From Kitasatospora aureofaciens (GTDB taxonomy: Bacteria > Actinomycetota > Actinomycetes > Streptomycetales > Streptomycetaceae): a DNA stretch of 64,000 nt. The DNA lies in assembly GCF_001188955.3 (NCBI RefSeq), contig NZ_JPRF03000033.1, forward strand, positions 23,572 through 87,571, in the 5' to 3' direction. The translations under genes and the position numbers were made by a program. The first letter of the stretch is position 1. Each line of letters opens with the position of its first letter. Shown here piece after piece: positions 25,435 to 35,940 of the stretch. Below the pieces are notes generated by a model that was not told the DNA's origin, made no database searches, and worked only from the letters and a program-made list of their open reading frames with translations.

Positions 25435-26262
25435 ATGTCCAACCCCCCGCCGCTGCACGCCGAGGACCGCCCGGAGTACGAGCGCCTCCTCGGGGAAGCC
25501 CTGCGCGACCGCACCGTCCTCACCGCCCTGCGCGCCCCCGGCGCGCTCACCGCCGACCAGTTGCGCGTCCTCGCCCTGCGCGACGCCGACACCGTCAACA
25601 CCGCGGCCGGCACCGAGTACGCCCATTACACCGCGCTGCGCGAGAGCCTGCGCGCCACACCCCCGCCGCCGGCCGACGTCGAACCGTACGCCCCCGGCCT
25701 GCTCAGCCAGCTGCGCTCCACCAACGGCGGCGCCGGGCTGTTCCCCGTCCTCACCGTGCTCACCCCCATCCTGGCCTGGTCCGCCGGACTGGTCCTGCTG
25801 CTGGTCGGCTACCTGCTGCGCGCCGTCGACTCCGGCCTCCTCCTCGGCCGCTCGATGGTCACCGCCGGCTGGGTCGCGCTCGCCGCCGGGGTCGCCGCGA
25901 TGGCCGTCGGCGTCGTCGGGCTGCTGCTCACCGCCATACGCGACGGCGCCGCCGCCGTCCCGGCCGGCACCGATCCGGAGCTCGCCGCCGAACTCGCCGC
26001 CGCCCGCGCCGAATGGCGCACCGCCCTGCGCGAGCGCGGCCTGCTGCCCTACCTCCACACCCGCCTGCCGGCCGTCCCCGGCCGCCCGGCCCCCGGCTTC
26101 ACCGGCCCCGGCTACAGCCCGCCCGCCTTCACCAGCCCCGGCCCCGACGGCCTCACCGGCGCCGACGGCCGCACCCCCCGGCCCGCGGCCTTCACCACAC
26201 CGGACTTCACCGGGCCCGGCTACACCCCGCCCGACTTCACCGGACCGGACGACGTCGGCTGA
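25435..26262 (+). CDS. Two-helix membrane protein with Phe/Pro/Gly repeat tail, unknown
   Basis: This 275-aa protein has a hydrophilic N-terminus (YERLLGEALRDRTVLTALRAPGALTADQLRVLALRDADTVNTAAG), two membrane helices (about 100-130 and 145-170), a basic-acidic linker and a tail of degenerate repeats of the type FTGPGYSPPAFTSPG / FTGPGYTPPDFTGPD. The start is ambiguous: ATG 25435 and ATG 25420 both have GGGG 5 nt upstream. I know no domain for it; it looks like a conserved streptomycete protein. Confidence 0.65.
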   Translation: MSNPPPLHAEDRPEYERLLGEALRDRTVLTALRAPGALTADQLRVLALRDADTVNTAAGTEYAHYTALRESLRATPPPPADVEPYAPGLLSQLRSTNGGAGLFPVLTVLTPILAWSAGLVLLLVGYLLRAVDSGLLLGRSMVTAGWVALAAGVAAMAVGVVGLLLTAIRDGAAAVPAGTDPELAAELAAARAEWRTALRERGLLPYLHTRLPAVPGRPAPGFTGPGYSPPAFTSPGPDGLTGADGRTPRPAAFTTPDFTGPGYTPPDFTGPDDVG

Positions 26263-26372
26263 CGCCGTGGGCACTGTCCTGGGGACTGCCGCCGTAGCCC
26301 ACCCGGGAGCCCCGGCCTCCGCCCTGCCCCACCCCGGCCCCACCCCGGGCCCGGCCCCGGTTGCCGGCCCGC

Positions 26373-27341
26373 TCAGAAGCCGGTCGGCAGCCGGGGGGTG
26401 TACGGCGCCTCCAGGGCCGCGCGCTCCGCCCCGGTCAGGTGGACGTCGAACGCGGCCGCCGCGTCGTCCAGGTGCCCCGGTCGGGTGGCGCCGACGATCG
26501 GCGCGGTGACCAGCGCGTTGCCCAGCACCCAGGCCAGCGCGACCCGCGCCATCGGCACACCCCGGGCCCCGGCGACCGCCTCCACCGCGTCCACGATCGG
26601 CCGGTCGACGTCCGCGAAGAACCGACCGGCCACCGCGTCCCCCGCGGAGCGCGCCGTCGACTCCCCGTACGGACGGGCCAGCCGGCCCGAGGCGAGCGGG
26701 CACCACACCAGGCTCCCCACCCCCTGGTCGGCGAGCAGCGGGAACATCTCCCGCTCCTCCTCCCGCTGCACCAGGCTGTACTGGTGCTGCATCGACACGA
26801 AGGCCGGGCCGCCGTCCCGGACCGCCGCGTGCCGCAGCTTCGCGAACCGCCAGGCCCACATCGAGGAGGCGCCGACGTACCGGACCTTCCCCGCCGCGAC
26901 CACCTCGGCCAGCGCCGCCACGGTCTCCTCGACCGGGGTCACCGGATCGAAGCGGTGCAGTTGGAACAGGTCGATGTGATCGGTGCCGAGGCGGGTGAGC
27001 GAACCGTCGACCTGCTCCAGGATCGCCCGCCGGGACAGCCCCGAACCGCCCGGGCCGTCGTGCATCGGCAGGCCCGCCTTGGTCGCCAGCACCACGTCCT
27101 CGCGCTGGGTGTAGCGCCGCACCGCGCGGCCGACCAGCTCCTCCGAGGCGCCGCCGCCGTACACGTTGGCGGTGTCCCAGAGGGTGATGCCGAGCTCCAC
27201 CGCCCGCCGGAACACCGGCGCGGCCGCCTCCTCGTCCAGCGCCCAGGGGTTGTGGCCGCGGCCGCTGCCGCCGAAGCCCATGCAGCCGAGCGCGATCCGG
27301 CTGACCACCAGGTCGGTGCCGCCGAGCTTGCCGTACTCCAT
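26373..27341 (-). CDS. Aldo/keto reductase
   Basis: This 322-aa NADPH-dependent oxidoreductase keeps the catalytic tetrad: Asp and Tyr in WDTANVYGGG, Lys in VVLATKAGL and His in DLFQLHRFDP. The NADP-binding region APIVGATRPGHLDDA is near the end. It begins MEYGKLGGTDLVVSRIALGCMGFGG. It lies 45 nt downstream of an NADPH-dependent FMN reductase gene, so the two may be one transcript. Confidence 0.93.
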   Translation of the reverse strand: MEYGKLGGTDLVVSRIALGCMGFGGSGRGHNPWALDEEAAAPVFRRAVELGITLWDTANVYGGGASEELVGRAVRRYTQREDVVLATKAGLPMHDGPGGSGLSRRAILEQVDGSLTRLGTDHIDLFQLHRFDPVTPVEETVAALAEVVAAGKVRYVGASSMWAWRFAKLRHAAVRDGGPAFVSMQHQYSLVQREEEREMFPLLADQGVGSLVWCPLASGRLARPYGESTARSAGDAVAGRFFADVDRPIVDAVEAVAGARGVPMARVALAWVLGNALVTAPIVGATRPGHLDDAAAAFDVHLTGAERAALEAPYTPRLPTGF

Positions 27342-27386
27342 CGCGTTCCCCTTCCTTCCCTTCTCCTCTTCTCCCCGCCTCCCTTC

Positions 27387-27983
27387 TCAGGCCGGGTACG
27401 GCGCGGCGGCCCGGGCGTTCTTCAACGCACCCGCCCACCAAACCAGTTGGTCGAGCATGGCCTTGGCGTAACCGGCGGCCTGCGGGTCGTCGGGTCGGCC
27501 GTCCGTCCACGCGGTGAAGTAGTTCGGGAAAGAGAGGCCGTCCCGGATGGTCACCGCGTGCAGTTCGGTCAGGACGTTCTCCAGGTGCAGCACCGCGTGC
27601 CGGCCGCCGGCGGCGCCGCCGTAGCTCACGAAGGCGACCGGCTTGGCCGTCCACTGGGTGAAGTGCCAGTCGATCGCGGCCTTCAGCGATGCCGGGTAGC
27701 TGTGGTTGTACTCGGGTGTGACGATCAGGACGGCGTCCGCGCCGTCCAGGGCCCGGGTCAGCCCCGCCATCCCGGCCGGGCGGGGATAGTCGGCGCCGGC
27801 GAACTTCGGCGGGGCGGCGGGCAGCGCCAACGGCAGCTCAAACTCCGCCAGATCGACCACCTCCACCTCGAATCCGCCGTGGGCTAAGGCCTGTTCGGCC
27901 ACCCACGAGGACACCACCGGGCCGAACCGGCCCTCCCTGACACTGCCGACCAGGACCACCAGCTTGTACGTGTTCTTCTCCAT
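27387..27983 (-). CDS. NADPH-dependent FMN reductase
   Basis: This 198-aa flavodoxin-fold reductase has VLVGSVREGRFG (FMN phosphate loop), VLIVTPEYNHSYPASLKAAIDW and VSYGGAAGGRHAV, typical of the NADPH-FMN reductase/azoreductase family. ATG at 27983 is the family start; an ATG 12 nt upstream is also possible. It is divergent from an MmyB-type regulator and upstream of the aldo/keto reductase, suggesting a regulated redox pair. Confidence 0.92.
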   Translation of the reverse strand: MEKNTYKLVVLVGSVREGRFGPVVSSWVAEQALAHGGFEVEVVDLAEFELPLALPAAPPKFAGADYPRPAGMAGLTRALDGADAVLIVTPEYNHSYPASLKAAIDWHFTQWTAKPVAFVSYGGAAGGRHAVLHLENVLTELHAVTIRDGLSFPNYFTAWTDGRPDDPQAAGYAKAMLDQLVWWAGALKNARAAAPYPA

Positions 27984-28084
27984 GCCCACCACCATCCGCC
28001 CGCCCGCCGGTGCCAGCCAGACCCTGCCCAGGCTGGCCCCCGCAGGGCCACCCTCCGCGCCCGCCCCACCCGTACGCTCGTCAT

Positions 28085-28921
28085 ATGGGCACACCCCTGG
28101 GGGACTTCATCCGCGCCAAGCGCGACAGCATCCAACCCGAGACCTTCGGCCTGCCGGACCACGGCCGCCGCCGCTCACCCGGACTGCGCCGCTCCGACCT
28201 CGCCATCCGCGCGGGCATCAGCGTCGAGTACCTCACCCGGATGGAACAGGGCCGCGACCGCAACCCCTCCACCGCCGTGGTCAACGCCCTCGCCGACGCC
28301 CTCAGCCTCGACCCCGCCGAACGCACCCACCTGCGCTACCTCGCCAAGATCACCGGCGGCGCCTGCCCCCACCACGTCCGCCCGACCCCGCCCTCCCGCG
28401 AGGTCCGCCCCGCCGTCCGCGAGACCCTCCGCCTCCTCGAACCCGGCATCGCCGCCGTCACCAACCGCCTCGGCGACGTCCTCGCCCACACCCCCGGCTA
28501 CGCCGCCGTCATCGGCGCCGCCGGCCTGCTCGACCACCCCGCCCCCAACCTCACCCGCTACGTCTTCACCGACCCCCGCGCCCGCACCCTCTTCCCCGAC
28601 TGGGACGACATCGCCGACGAACAGGCCTTCGACCTCTGGCTCGGCCCCTCCGTCGAGAACTCCGAATGGCTCAGCACCGAGCTCGCCCCCGTCGCCGGCC
28701 CCGAGTTCACCCGCCGCCTCGCCAACCAACTCGTCCCCCGCCGGGGCCCCCTCCGTCTCCACCACCCCACCGGCCCCGAACTCCGCCTCCACCGCGAAAC
28801 CCTGGAGTTCCCCGCCGACGCCCAACAGCTCCTCGTCCTCCTCCCCGCCGACCCCGAAACCGCCACCCACCTCACCCGACTGACCCGCCCGGCCGGCCCC
28901 CACCTCCGCGCCATCTCCTGA
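28085..28921 (+). CDS. XRE-family regulator with MmyB-like ligand domain
   Basis: This 278-aa protein has an N-terminal Cro/CI-type HTH (RRRSPGLRRSDLAIRAGISVEYLTRMEQGRDRNPS) and a C-terminal MmyB-like PAS-type domain (about 105-275) with LTRYVFTDPRARTLFPDW and a late LRLHRETLEFPADAQQLLVLLPAD. Such regulators commonly control a divergent oxidoreductase gene; here the FMN reductase is 101 nt away. Ligands of this family are mostly lipids or unknown. Confidence 0.9.
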   Translation: MGTPLGDFIRAKRDSIQPETFGLPDHGRRRSPGLRRSDLAIRAGISVEYLTRMEQGRDRNPSTAVVNALADALSLDPAERTHLRYLAKITGGACPHHVRPTPPSREVRPAVRETLRLLEPGIAAVTNRLGDVLAHTPGYAAVIGAAGLLDHPAPNLTRYVFTDPRARTLFPDWDDIADEQAFDLWLGPSVENSEWLSTELAPVAGPEFTRRLANQLVPRRGPLRLHHPTGPELRLHRETLEFPADAQQLLVLLPADPETATHLTRLTRPAGPHLRAIS

Positions 28922-28931
28922 CCCCGGCCCC

Positions 28932-29855
28932 CTACCACCCCGCTCCGCGAGCCGAGCACTGCACAGCCGCGCCCCCACCGGCCACATCCGCCGTGGCCCG
29001 GATGAACTCCCGCACCCGCCCAGTGGTGTTGGACGGAAGCCAGATCGGCCCGCGCTCGATCAGCGGGGCGTCGTGGATGGGGACGTAGGCGAGGTCGGGC
29101 CGGGGGTAGTACTGGCGGCAGTGTTCGCCGACGGGAAGGACGCCGCGGCCCATGGCGACCAGGCTGAGCATCTCGGAGAAGGTGGCGCCGGAGGGCCCCT
29201 TGGGGACGGGACGGCCGGAGGGGGTCCGGTCGGGGGTGCGGTCGCGCTTGAAGCCGATCGAGGTGACCGCCGGGTACTGCACCACCGGGTGGTCCGCGAG
29301 CACCTCCAGCGACACCGACGCCTCGGCCGCCAGTGGATGCCCGGCCGGGACGGCCAGTGCGCGTCGCTCGGCGAGCAGGACCGGGCCGAGCGCCATGCCG
29401 TCGAACGGGTACGAGGCGACCAGGACGTCGATCGACCCGTCCTCGAGGCTGGAGCGGGAGTTGGAGAGCTGTGCCTCCCGGACGTCCACCCGGCAGTCCG
29501 GGTGCCGCTCGCCGAACAGCGCGACCGCCCTGAGCAGCACCGGTGCCGTCCACTCGCCGAGGAACGCGACCCGCAGCTCGCCGGTCACCCCCTTGCCGGC
29601 GTCGACCGCCCGCCGCAGCGCCTGCTCCATCGCGGCCACCACCGGGGCGAGGTCCTCGGCCAGCTGCCGCCCGACCGGGGTGAGCCGTACGGACCGGCTG
29701 GTGCGGTCGAACAGCGCTGCGCCGACCTGGCGTTCCAGCTTTCTGACGATCTGGCTGACCCGACCGGTGGTGAGGCCCAGCCGCTCGGCGGTCCGGCCGA
29801 AGTGCAGTTCCTCGGCGAGTGCGAGGAAGACCTCGGTCTCCAGCCGCTCCAGCAT
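28932..29855 (-). CDS. LysR-family transcriptional regulator
   Basis: This 307-aa regulator begins MLERLETEVFLALAEELHFGRTAERLGLTTGRVSQIVRKLERQVGAALF, a LysR winged helix with Gly-Arg replacing the usual Pro-Ser before the recognition helix. The effector-binding domain follows (GELRVAFLGEWTAPVLLRAV). The start was set at ATG 29855 rather than the upstream ATG 29906, where no family sequence exists. It ends 10 nt from the convergent XRE gene. It is divergent from the VOC gene, its probable target. Confidence 0.9.
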   Translation of the reverse strand: MLERLETEVFLALAEELHFGRTAERLGLTTGRVSQIVRKLERQVGAALFDRTSRSVRLTPVGRQLAEDLAPVVAAMEQALRRAVDAGKGVTGELRVAFLGEWTAPVLLRAVALFGERHPDCRVDVREAQLSNSRSSLEDGSIDVLVASYPFDGMALGPVLLAERRALAVPAGHPLAAEASVSLEVLADHPVVQYPAVTSIGFKRDRTPDRTPSGRPVPKGPSGATFSEMLSLVAMGRGVLPVGEHCRQYYPRPDLAYVPIHDAPLIERGPIWLPSNTTGRVREFIRATADVAGGGAAVQCSARGAGW

Positions 29856-29892
29856 GCCGCCCCCGTTCCTGCCGTCATGCGACCGGCATCGT

Positions 29893-29931
29893 TCAATCCA
29901 GCTCAATGATCCTTCGGCGATCCGGGATTGA
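29893..29931. promoter_or_regulatory. Inverted repeat between LysR and VOC genes
   Basis: TCAATCC (29893-29899) and GGATTGA (29925-29931) are perfect 7-bp arms, with internal CTCAATGATCC also echoing the motif. The position between divergent genes fits a LysR binding region. Confidence 0.4.
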
Positions 29932-29998
29932 TGATCGCTCCCGTTCGGAGGATCGTGGAACCCGTCCCCACCGATCCCACACCACCGGAGCCGATCAC

Positions 29999-30394
29999 AT
30001 GCGCGTCGTCGCCCTCGACCACCTGGTCCTCAACGTCGCCGACATCGAGCGGTCGCTGGCCTTCTACACCGGTCTCCTCGGCCTGGAGCCGGTCCGGGTC
30101 GAGGAGTGGCGGGCGGGCAAGGTCTCCTTCCCGTCCGTCCGGGTCTCCCCCGGCACGATCATCGACCTGTTCGACCGCCCCCGGCACGAGTCCAACGTCG
30201 ACCACATCTGCCTCACCGTGGAGCCTCTCGACTGGCAGGAGGTCGTCGACTCCGGCGTCTTCACCGTCCTCGACGGCCCGGGCCCCCGCTACGGCGCACG
30301 CGGCACCGGCACCTCCCTCTACGTCCAGGACCCGGACGGCAACACCGTCGAGCTCCGCTGGTACCCCCAGGACGCCGGCGAGGACACGGAATGA
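29999..30394 (+). CDS. VOC-family (glyoxalase/dioxygenase fold) protein
   Basis: This 131-aa protein has two beta-alpha-beta-beta-beta units: ALDHLVLNVADIERSLAFYTGLLGLEP (metal-site His) and NVDHICLTVEPLDW, with a final metal ligand in YVQDPDGNTVELRWY. Substrate is unknown. The start ATG at 29999 is the domain start; the frame is open further upstream. It is divergent from LysR. Confidence 0.9.
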   Translation: MRVVALDHLVLNVADIERSLAFYTGLLGLEPVRVEEWRAGKVSFPSVRVSPGTIIDLFDRPRHESNVDHICLTVEPLDWQEVVDSGVFTVLDGPGPRYGARGTGTSLYVQDPDGNTVELRWYPQDAGEDTE

Positions 30395-30449
30395 CCACCG
30401 GCGGAGCACACGGTGACCGACACCCGTCGCCCGGCTCGTCGAGGAAGGT

Positions 30450-31238
30450 TCACCGGCGCGCCCGGTGACCGGTCTGCCGGTCCAGCCGCTGGCGCGCCCG
30501 CCTGGCCGCGGTGAGCTGGCGCACGAGTTGGTGGAGCGAGATGACACCGGTGAGCGGCGGCAGGCCGGAGACGACGACGGCGGACAGCGTCCAGGGGACG
30601 TCGGCGACGCACAGTCCGGCGGCGAGGCCGGAGAAGAGCACGACCACCACCCAGGAGTGGAACGGCTGACGCCCGTGCTGGACGGCGCGCAGGACCGACA
30701 GACAACCCGCGAGCCACGGTCCGTAGACGACCACCGGCCACACCTGTGACAGTCCGCGCGGCACCCGCGAGAAAGCCAGTTCCTGGAGGGGCCCGTAGGA
30801 GAACACCAGGCCCAGCGCGCAGGCCGCGGTCACCGCCAGCGCCGTCAGCGCACCGCAGGCGGAGCTGACCAGGCGGGGCCAGGCCGGGCCGGGGAAGGGA
30901 GGGCGTCGGCGGTGCCGGGAAGTCGACGGGCCCACCGGGCCCACCGGGCCGACCGGTCCGCCCGTCCCACGAGTCCCGGACGGCTCGACCGGGGATCGCG
31001 GAGGCGGCACGAACGCCGTCTCGTTCTCCCAGCCGGCGGCCGACGCGACGACGGGGCTGAACGCCTGCACGTCACCGGGCACGGCGCCGAGGCCGTAGGT
31101 GGAGCCGTCGTCGTACCAGTCCGCGGAGCAGGGCTCCTCGCGGCCCCGGTCCCCGGGAGCGGCCCAACCCCCGTGGTTCGCCTCGCCGTAGCCGCGGGCC
31201 CCGTACGCGCCGAGGAGTTCGGTCATCCGGTCGTACAC
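30450..31238 (-). CDS. DUF2637 membrane protein with disordered N-terminus
   Basis: The first ~125 residues of this 262-aa protein are hydrophilic and Pro/Gly-rich, including GPVGPVGPVGP. About 130-240 carry four hydrophobic helices matching DUF2637 (FSYGPLQELAF, WPVVVYGPWLAGCLSVLRAVQ). DUF2637 proteins are common on actinomycete plasmids and integrative elements. GTG at 31238 is chosen because GGGGAG lies 6 nt upstream; an in-frame ATG at 31226 is an alternative. It opens the accessory patch. Confidence 0.75.
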   Translation of the reverse strand: MYDRMTELLGAYGARGYGEANHGGWAAPGDRGREEPCSADWYDDGSTYGLGAVPGDVQAFSPVVASAAGWENETAFVPPPRSPVEPSGTRGTGGPVGPVGPVGPSTSRHRRRPPFPGPAWPRLVSSACGALTALAVTAACALGLVFSYGPLQELAFSRVPRGLSQVWPVVVYGPWLAGCLSVLRAVQHGRQPFHSWVVVVLFSGLAAGLCVADVPWTLSAVVVSGLPPLTGVISLHQLVRQLTAARRARQRLDRQTGHRARR

Positions 31239-31326
31239 GGCAGGCTCCCCACATGGTCGTCCGGCTGCGGATCGGCCCGGCGGCCCGCCCGGCCCGGCAC
31301 GGAACAGCTCGATGGCACCGGTGGCG

Positions 31327-31641
31327 TCACGATTCCTCCGGGAAGAGCAGGGCGCCGATCCGCGCCGCGAAGTCGCTCTCCAGCTGGCCGATCTTCCGCA
31401 CGAGGTCGGCCAGCGGACGCGAGGTGTGCGACAGGACGACACGCTCGCCGTTGCGCGACAGGTAGCCGGTGGACACGTCGCCCACGGCGTTGCGGCGGTC
31501 GGGGACGAACAGCCATGTCCCGAGCGGGGCGATCGGCTCCCGCATCGGAGGCGACGGGGCGTAGGGCAGGCATGGTGAAGTCACGCGTACATCAACGAGA
31601 AGCGGCGGGCACGGTTTTACGACGTACGGGCGTCCTTCCAT
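31327..31641 (-). CDS. Small hypothetical protein
   Basis: A 104-codon frame with a convincing, low-bias C-terminal half (STGYLSRNGERVVLSHTSRP, LADLVRKIGQLESDFAARIG) and no recognisable domain. Its start is unclear (ATG 31641, GTG 31584 or ATG 31545) because none has a good ribosome site. It ends about 90 nt before the DUF2637 start and could be in one transcript with it. The upstream region is unusually A/T-rich for this window. Confidence 0.45.
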   Translation of the reverse strand: MEGRPYVVKPCPPLLVDVRVTSPCLPYAPSPPMREPIAPLGTWLFVPDRRNAVGDVSTGYLSRNGERVVLSHTSRPLADLVRKIGQLESDFAARIGALLFPEES

Positions 31642-31913
31642 ATTCGATATCGGAGATGCTCTGCAAAATTACCCAGGCCGAAGAGCCGGGGGGTGAATAT
31701 TTTCCCGCCGCCCGCGGAGTTCGCATGAGGGGTCGACCCGAAGCGCCGGAACACGGGTAATCCTATACTCACCGGCGGTGCTGCTCGCCAAAAATCCCCA
31801 AGTAAAACAATGACAAGAGAAACGTTTCTTCTTTTCGCGCGATGCTATGTTTCCGACTTGCCCTTGGCATATCCCTCGGCTCGCGCCGGGTCGAACGGCC
31901 CCTGGGAGGCTTC
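31642..31913. other. Lower-GC intergenic region before the IstA-like gene
   Basis: This region has runs such as TGAATATTTTCC, AAAAATCCCC and AGTAAAACAATG that stand out from the GC-rich surroundings. A perfect 12-nt palindrome AGAAACGTTTCT is at 31818-31829. A -10-like TATACT lies at about 31763. I find no terminal inverted repeats that would define an intact insertion sequence. Confidence 0.5.
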
Positions 31914-33257
31914 TTGCTGTCCTGGAAGGAATACCTGGAAGCGGTAATGCTGCATCGCCAAGGATGGTCGATAATCAGAATCTCCCGACACCTCGGGCGT
32001 GATCGGAAAACCGTGAGGTCCTACCTCCGGGGAGAGCGGACCCCTGGCATCAGAATTCCCCCTCGGGACGGATTCCTCCAGTTCCTGCCGTACTGTCGCC
32101 ATCGTCTGGCGGAGGACCCGCACCTGGCTGCCACCGTCCTCTTCGACGAGGTCGTCGAGCTCGGTTACGGGGGCGGCTACTCGACCTTCACCGGGGCCCT
32201 GCGCAAACACCAGGCCAGGCCGCGCTGCCGGCAGTGCCACGACCTGGCCGTGGCCGCGAGCGGGCGGTCCGATCCCGTGCCGGCCGAAGGGACCGTCGAG
32301 TTCGACTGGCTTCGGCTCCCCGATCCGCCGCCGTCCTGGGGCTACGGCCACCGGGCGGGGCTGCTGGTGGGTTCGCTCCCCGGCCCCGGCCCCGCCGCAG
32401 GCGCGGGCTGCCGCATCGGCCGCTGGGCGGTGGCGCTGGCGGAGGACCAGGAGCTGCCCCACCTCGTCGAAGCCGTCGACACCGTGCTGAGACGGCTCGG
32501 TGGTACCGCCGGATGCTGGCGGTTCGGCCGGACACCGACCGTGTGGGGCCCGCGAACCGACCGGGTGACGCCGGAGTTCCGGCAGGTGGCCGAGCACTAC
32601 GGCGTGCGCGTCGAGTGCCGGCTGCCGACCGACCAGCGCTCCTCCACCCGCCGGACCCTGGACGAGGCCGTCCGCTCGTGGTGGCGCGGGCTGCCGGACG
32701 ACACCAGCCTCCGTAACGCCTGGGACGATCTGGACCGGTGCGCCGCACGCCTGGACGCCCGGTGGGGAAGCACCGACACCCCGGCACTTCGGAAGCTGCC
32801 CACGCCCTACCCGGCCCGTGTGCGTGTCCGCCGCACCGTCACCGCCCAGGGCCTGGTGCCCTTCCGCGGCAACTTCTACGCCCTGCCCGAGCACCTGGTC
32901 GACGCGCCGGTGGAAGTCCGCCGTCGCCTCGACCAGTCCCACCTGTCCGTCGCCACCCCCGCTGGCGCCGTGATCGCCCGCTGCCCCCTCGCTCCGGCGG
33001 AGGCCGGGCTGACGGTCGTCGAACACAGCAGCGCCATCACCGTGCTGGAGCGCCACCCGGCACCGGTGCCCCCCGACGCCCCGCTCTGCCGGCGGAACAC
33101 GCCGCGTCCACCGTCCCCCCGGGCCCTGGCCGAAGCCGACGCGCTGCGCGCCCGGTTCGCACTCCAGCCCACCCACCGGCCCGACGGGGAAGGCGACGCC
33201 CCGACGCCACGGGTGCCCGCCCCACGGGCCCGCCCGGCCGGCGGCACCGGGAGCTGA
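31914..33257 (+). CDS. Lone IS21 IstA-like protein with degraded catalytic core
   Basis: It keeps the IstA order: an N-terminal HTH (LSWKEYLEAVMLHRQGWSIIRISRHLGRDRKTVRSYLRGERTPG), an RNase-H-like domain beginning VEFDW, and a C-terminal Mu-type domain (VPFRGNFYALPEHLVDAPVEVRR). The second acidic motif, normally DN near KTAV, is replaced by PTVWGPRTDRVTPEF, and the final Glu context is also changed, so transposition is unlikely. There is no istB. TTG at 31914 (GGGAGG 4 nt upstream) gives the family N-terminus; an ATG at 31842 is also open. This is a dead or domesticated transposase. Confidence 0.75.
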   Translation: MLSWKEYLEAVMLHRQGWSIIRISRHLGRDRKTVRSYLRGERTPGIRIPPRDGFLQFLPYCRHRLAEDPHLAATVLFDEVVELGYGGGYSTFTGALRKHQARPRCRQCHDLAVAASGRSDPVPAEGTVEFDWLRLPDPPPSWGYGHRAGLLVGSLPGPGPAAGAGCRIGRWAVALAEDQELPHLVEAVDTVLRRLGGTAGCWRFGRTPTVWGPRTDRVTPEFRQVAEHYGVRVECRLPTDQRSSTRRTLDEAVRSWWRGLPDDTSLRNAWDDLDRCAARLDARWGSTDTPALRKLPTPYPARVRVRRTVTAQGLVPFRGNFYALPEHLVDAPVEVRRRLDQSHLSVATPAGAVIARCPLAPAEAGLTVVEHSSAITVLERHPAPVPPDAPLCRRNTPRPPSPRALAEADALRARFALQPTHRPDGEGDAPTPRVPAPRARPAGGTGS

Positions 33258-33367
33258 TCGGCCGGCCCACGAGCCCCACTGCCCGCTCCCGCCGGGTCAC
33301 CGGACGCCGGTGACCCGGCGGGTGAGCGGCCCTCCGACGAAGGCACCACCGGGACGCGCTGCGCCGA

Positions 33368-33775
33368 CTAAGGGCGAACCGAAGCGAAGACCTCGATGTC
33401 GCACTTTGCCGCCCCGCTGCGCTTGATCCTCGCGTCGCTGGTGATCAGCGGTACGCCGAGGGCTTCCGCCAGGGCGACGTACTGGGCGTCGTAGGCGCTG
33501 AGGTTGGCGTGCAGCTTCTTCACTCTGTCCCAGAACGGCAGCGTCTCCCGTTTGGCGATGGGAAGCATCCGGTAGGCGAAAACCGCCCTTTCCACCTCCC
33601 TCTCGGTCAGCTTGCCGCCACGCTGCATGCCGAGCAAGGCCGACTGGATCTCGTAGTCCAGGAGGGTGGGAGCGTAGACGTCCCCCGCCTCGGCCACACG
33701 GCTCCGGATGAGTTCTCCGTCGGGACTGTGGGCCGTGAGGACCAGGACCAGAGCGGAACAGTCGATAACGATCAA
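33368..33775 (-). CDS. vapC: PIN-domain toxin (VapC type)
   Basis: This 135-aa PIN-domain ribonuclease has MIVIDCSALVLVL (first Asp), the Glu in DYEIQSALLGM, and Asp residues in LSAYDAQYVALAEALGVPLITSDARIKR, the usual four acidic residues for Mg2+. It begins inside the last 4 nt of the antitoxin gene, so translation is coupled. VapC toxins cut tRNA or rRNA; the specific target is unknown. It lies in the accessory patch next to the IstA-like gene. Confidence 0.9.
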   Translation of the reverse strand: MIVIDCSALVLVLTAHSPDGELIRSRVAEAGDVYAPTLLDYEIQSALLGMQRGGKLTEREVERAVFAYRMLPIAKRETLPFWDRVKKLHANLSAYDAQYVALAEALGVPLITSDARIKRSGAAKCDIEVFASVRP

Positions 33776-34002
33776 CGCCCGGCTCGTCCCTCGTCGATGG
33801 CAGCGACGATGTCGGTGGCGCTGACGCGGGCGGTGGTCTCCCGGTTCAGCCGCTCCATCATCTCCGCCATCGTCGGCTTGGACACTTCCCTTGCGATCAG
33901 GTCCTGCATGAACGCCTGGAGCGACTTGCCGGCCTGGGCTGCGCGGATCTTCAGGGTCTGGATCTGATCGTCAGGGACATCCCGGATGGTGAGCGCTGGC
34001 AT
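33772..34002 (-). CDS. vapB: Antitoxin, ribbon-helix-helix (VapB/FitA type)
   Basis: This 76-aa antitoxin has a ribbon-helix-helix DNA-binding N-terminus (ALTIRDVPDDQIQTLKIRAAQAGKSLQAFMQDLIARE) and a C-terminal toxin-wrapping tail (AEMMERLNRET, DIVAAIDEGRAGR). It overlaps the toxin gene by 4 nt and would repress its own promoter by binding the inverted repeat at 34003-34039. Confidence 0.9.
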   Translation of the reverse strand: MPALTIRDVPDDQIQTLKIRAAQAGKSLQAFMQDLIAREVSKPTMAEMMERLNRETTARVSATDIVAAIDEGRAGR

Positions 34003-34039
34003 ATCTGCACTCTAGCATCAGTAGCTGCAAAATGCAGAT
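34003..34039 (-). promoter_or_regulatory. Toxin-antitoxin operator/promoter
   Basis: ATCTGCA (34003-34009) and TGCAGAT (34033-34039) are perfect 7-bp arms directly upstream of the antitoxin ATG (34002). The symmetry extends outward as CTGGCAT/GCCAG with a 2-nt insertion. The ATG is so close that the mRNA may be leaderless. Confidence 0.6.
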
Positions 34040-34067
34040 GCCAGCCGGTCGGCGCCGGTTCAAGCGA

Positions 34068-34100
34068 CGAGCCCTCTCCCGGCATCCGGAAGAGGGCTCG
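34068..34100 (-). terminator. thiC terminator
   Basis: A 10-bp stem CGAGCCCTCT/AGAGGGCTCG (34068-34077 with 34091-34100), with inner CCGG pairing, 16 nt past the thiC stop. Confidence 0.8.
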
Positions 34101-34116
34101 CAAACGGGCAGGGGCG

Positions 34117-35931
<1,815 letters not shown>

Positions 35932-35940
35932 CTGACCTCT

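Noticed and set aside
31642..31913. Intact insertion sequence ends around the IstA-like gene
   Set aside because: I found no matching terminal inverted repeats or target-site duplication.
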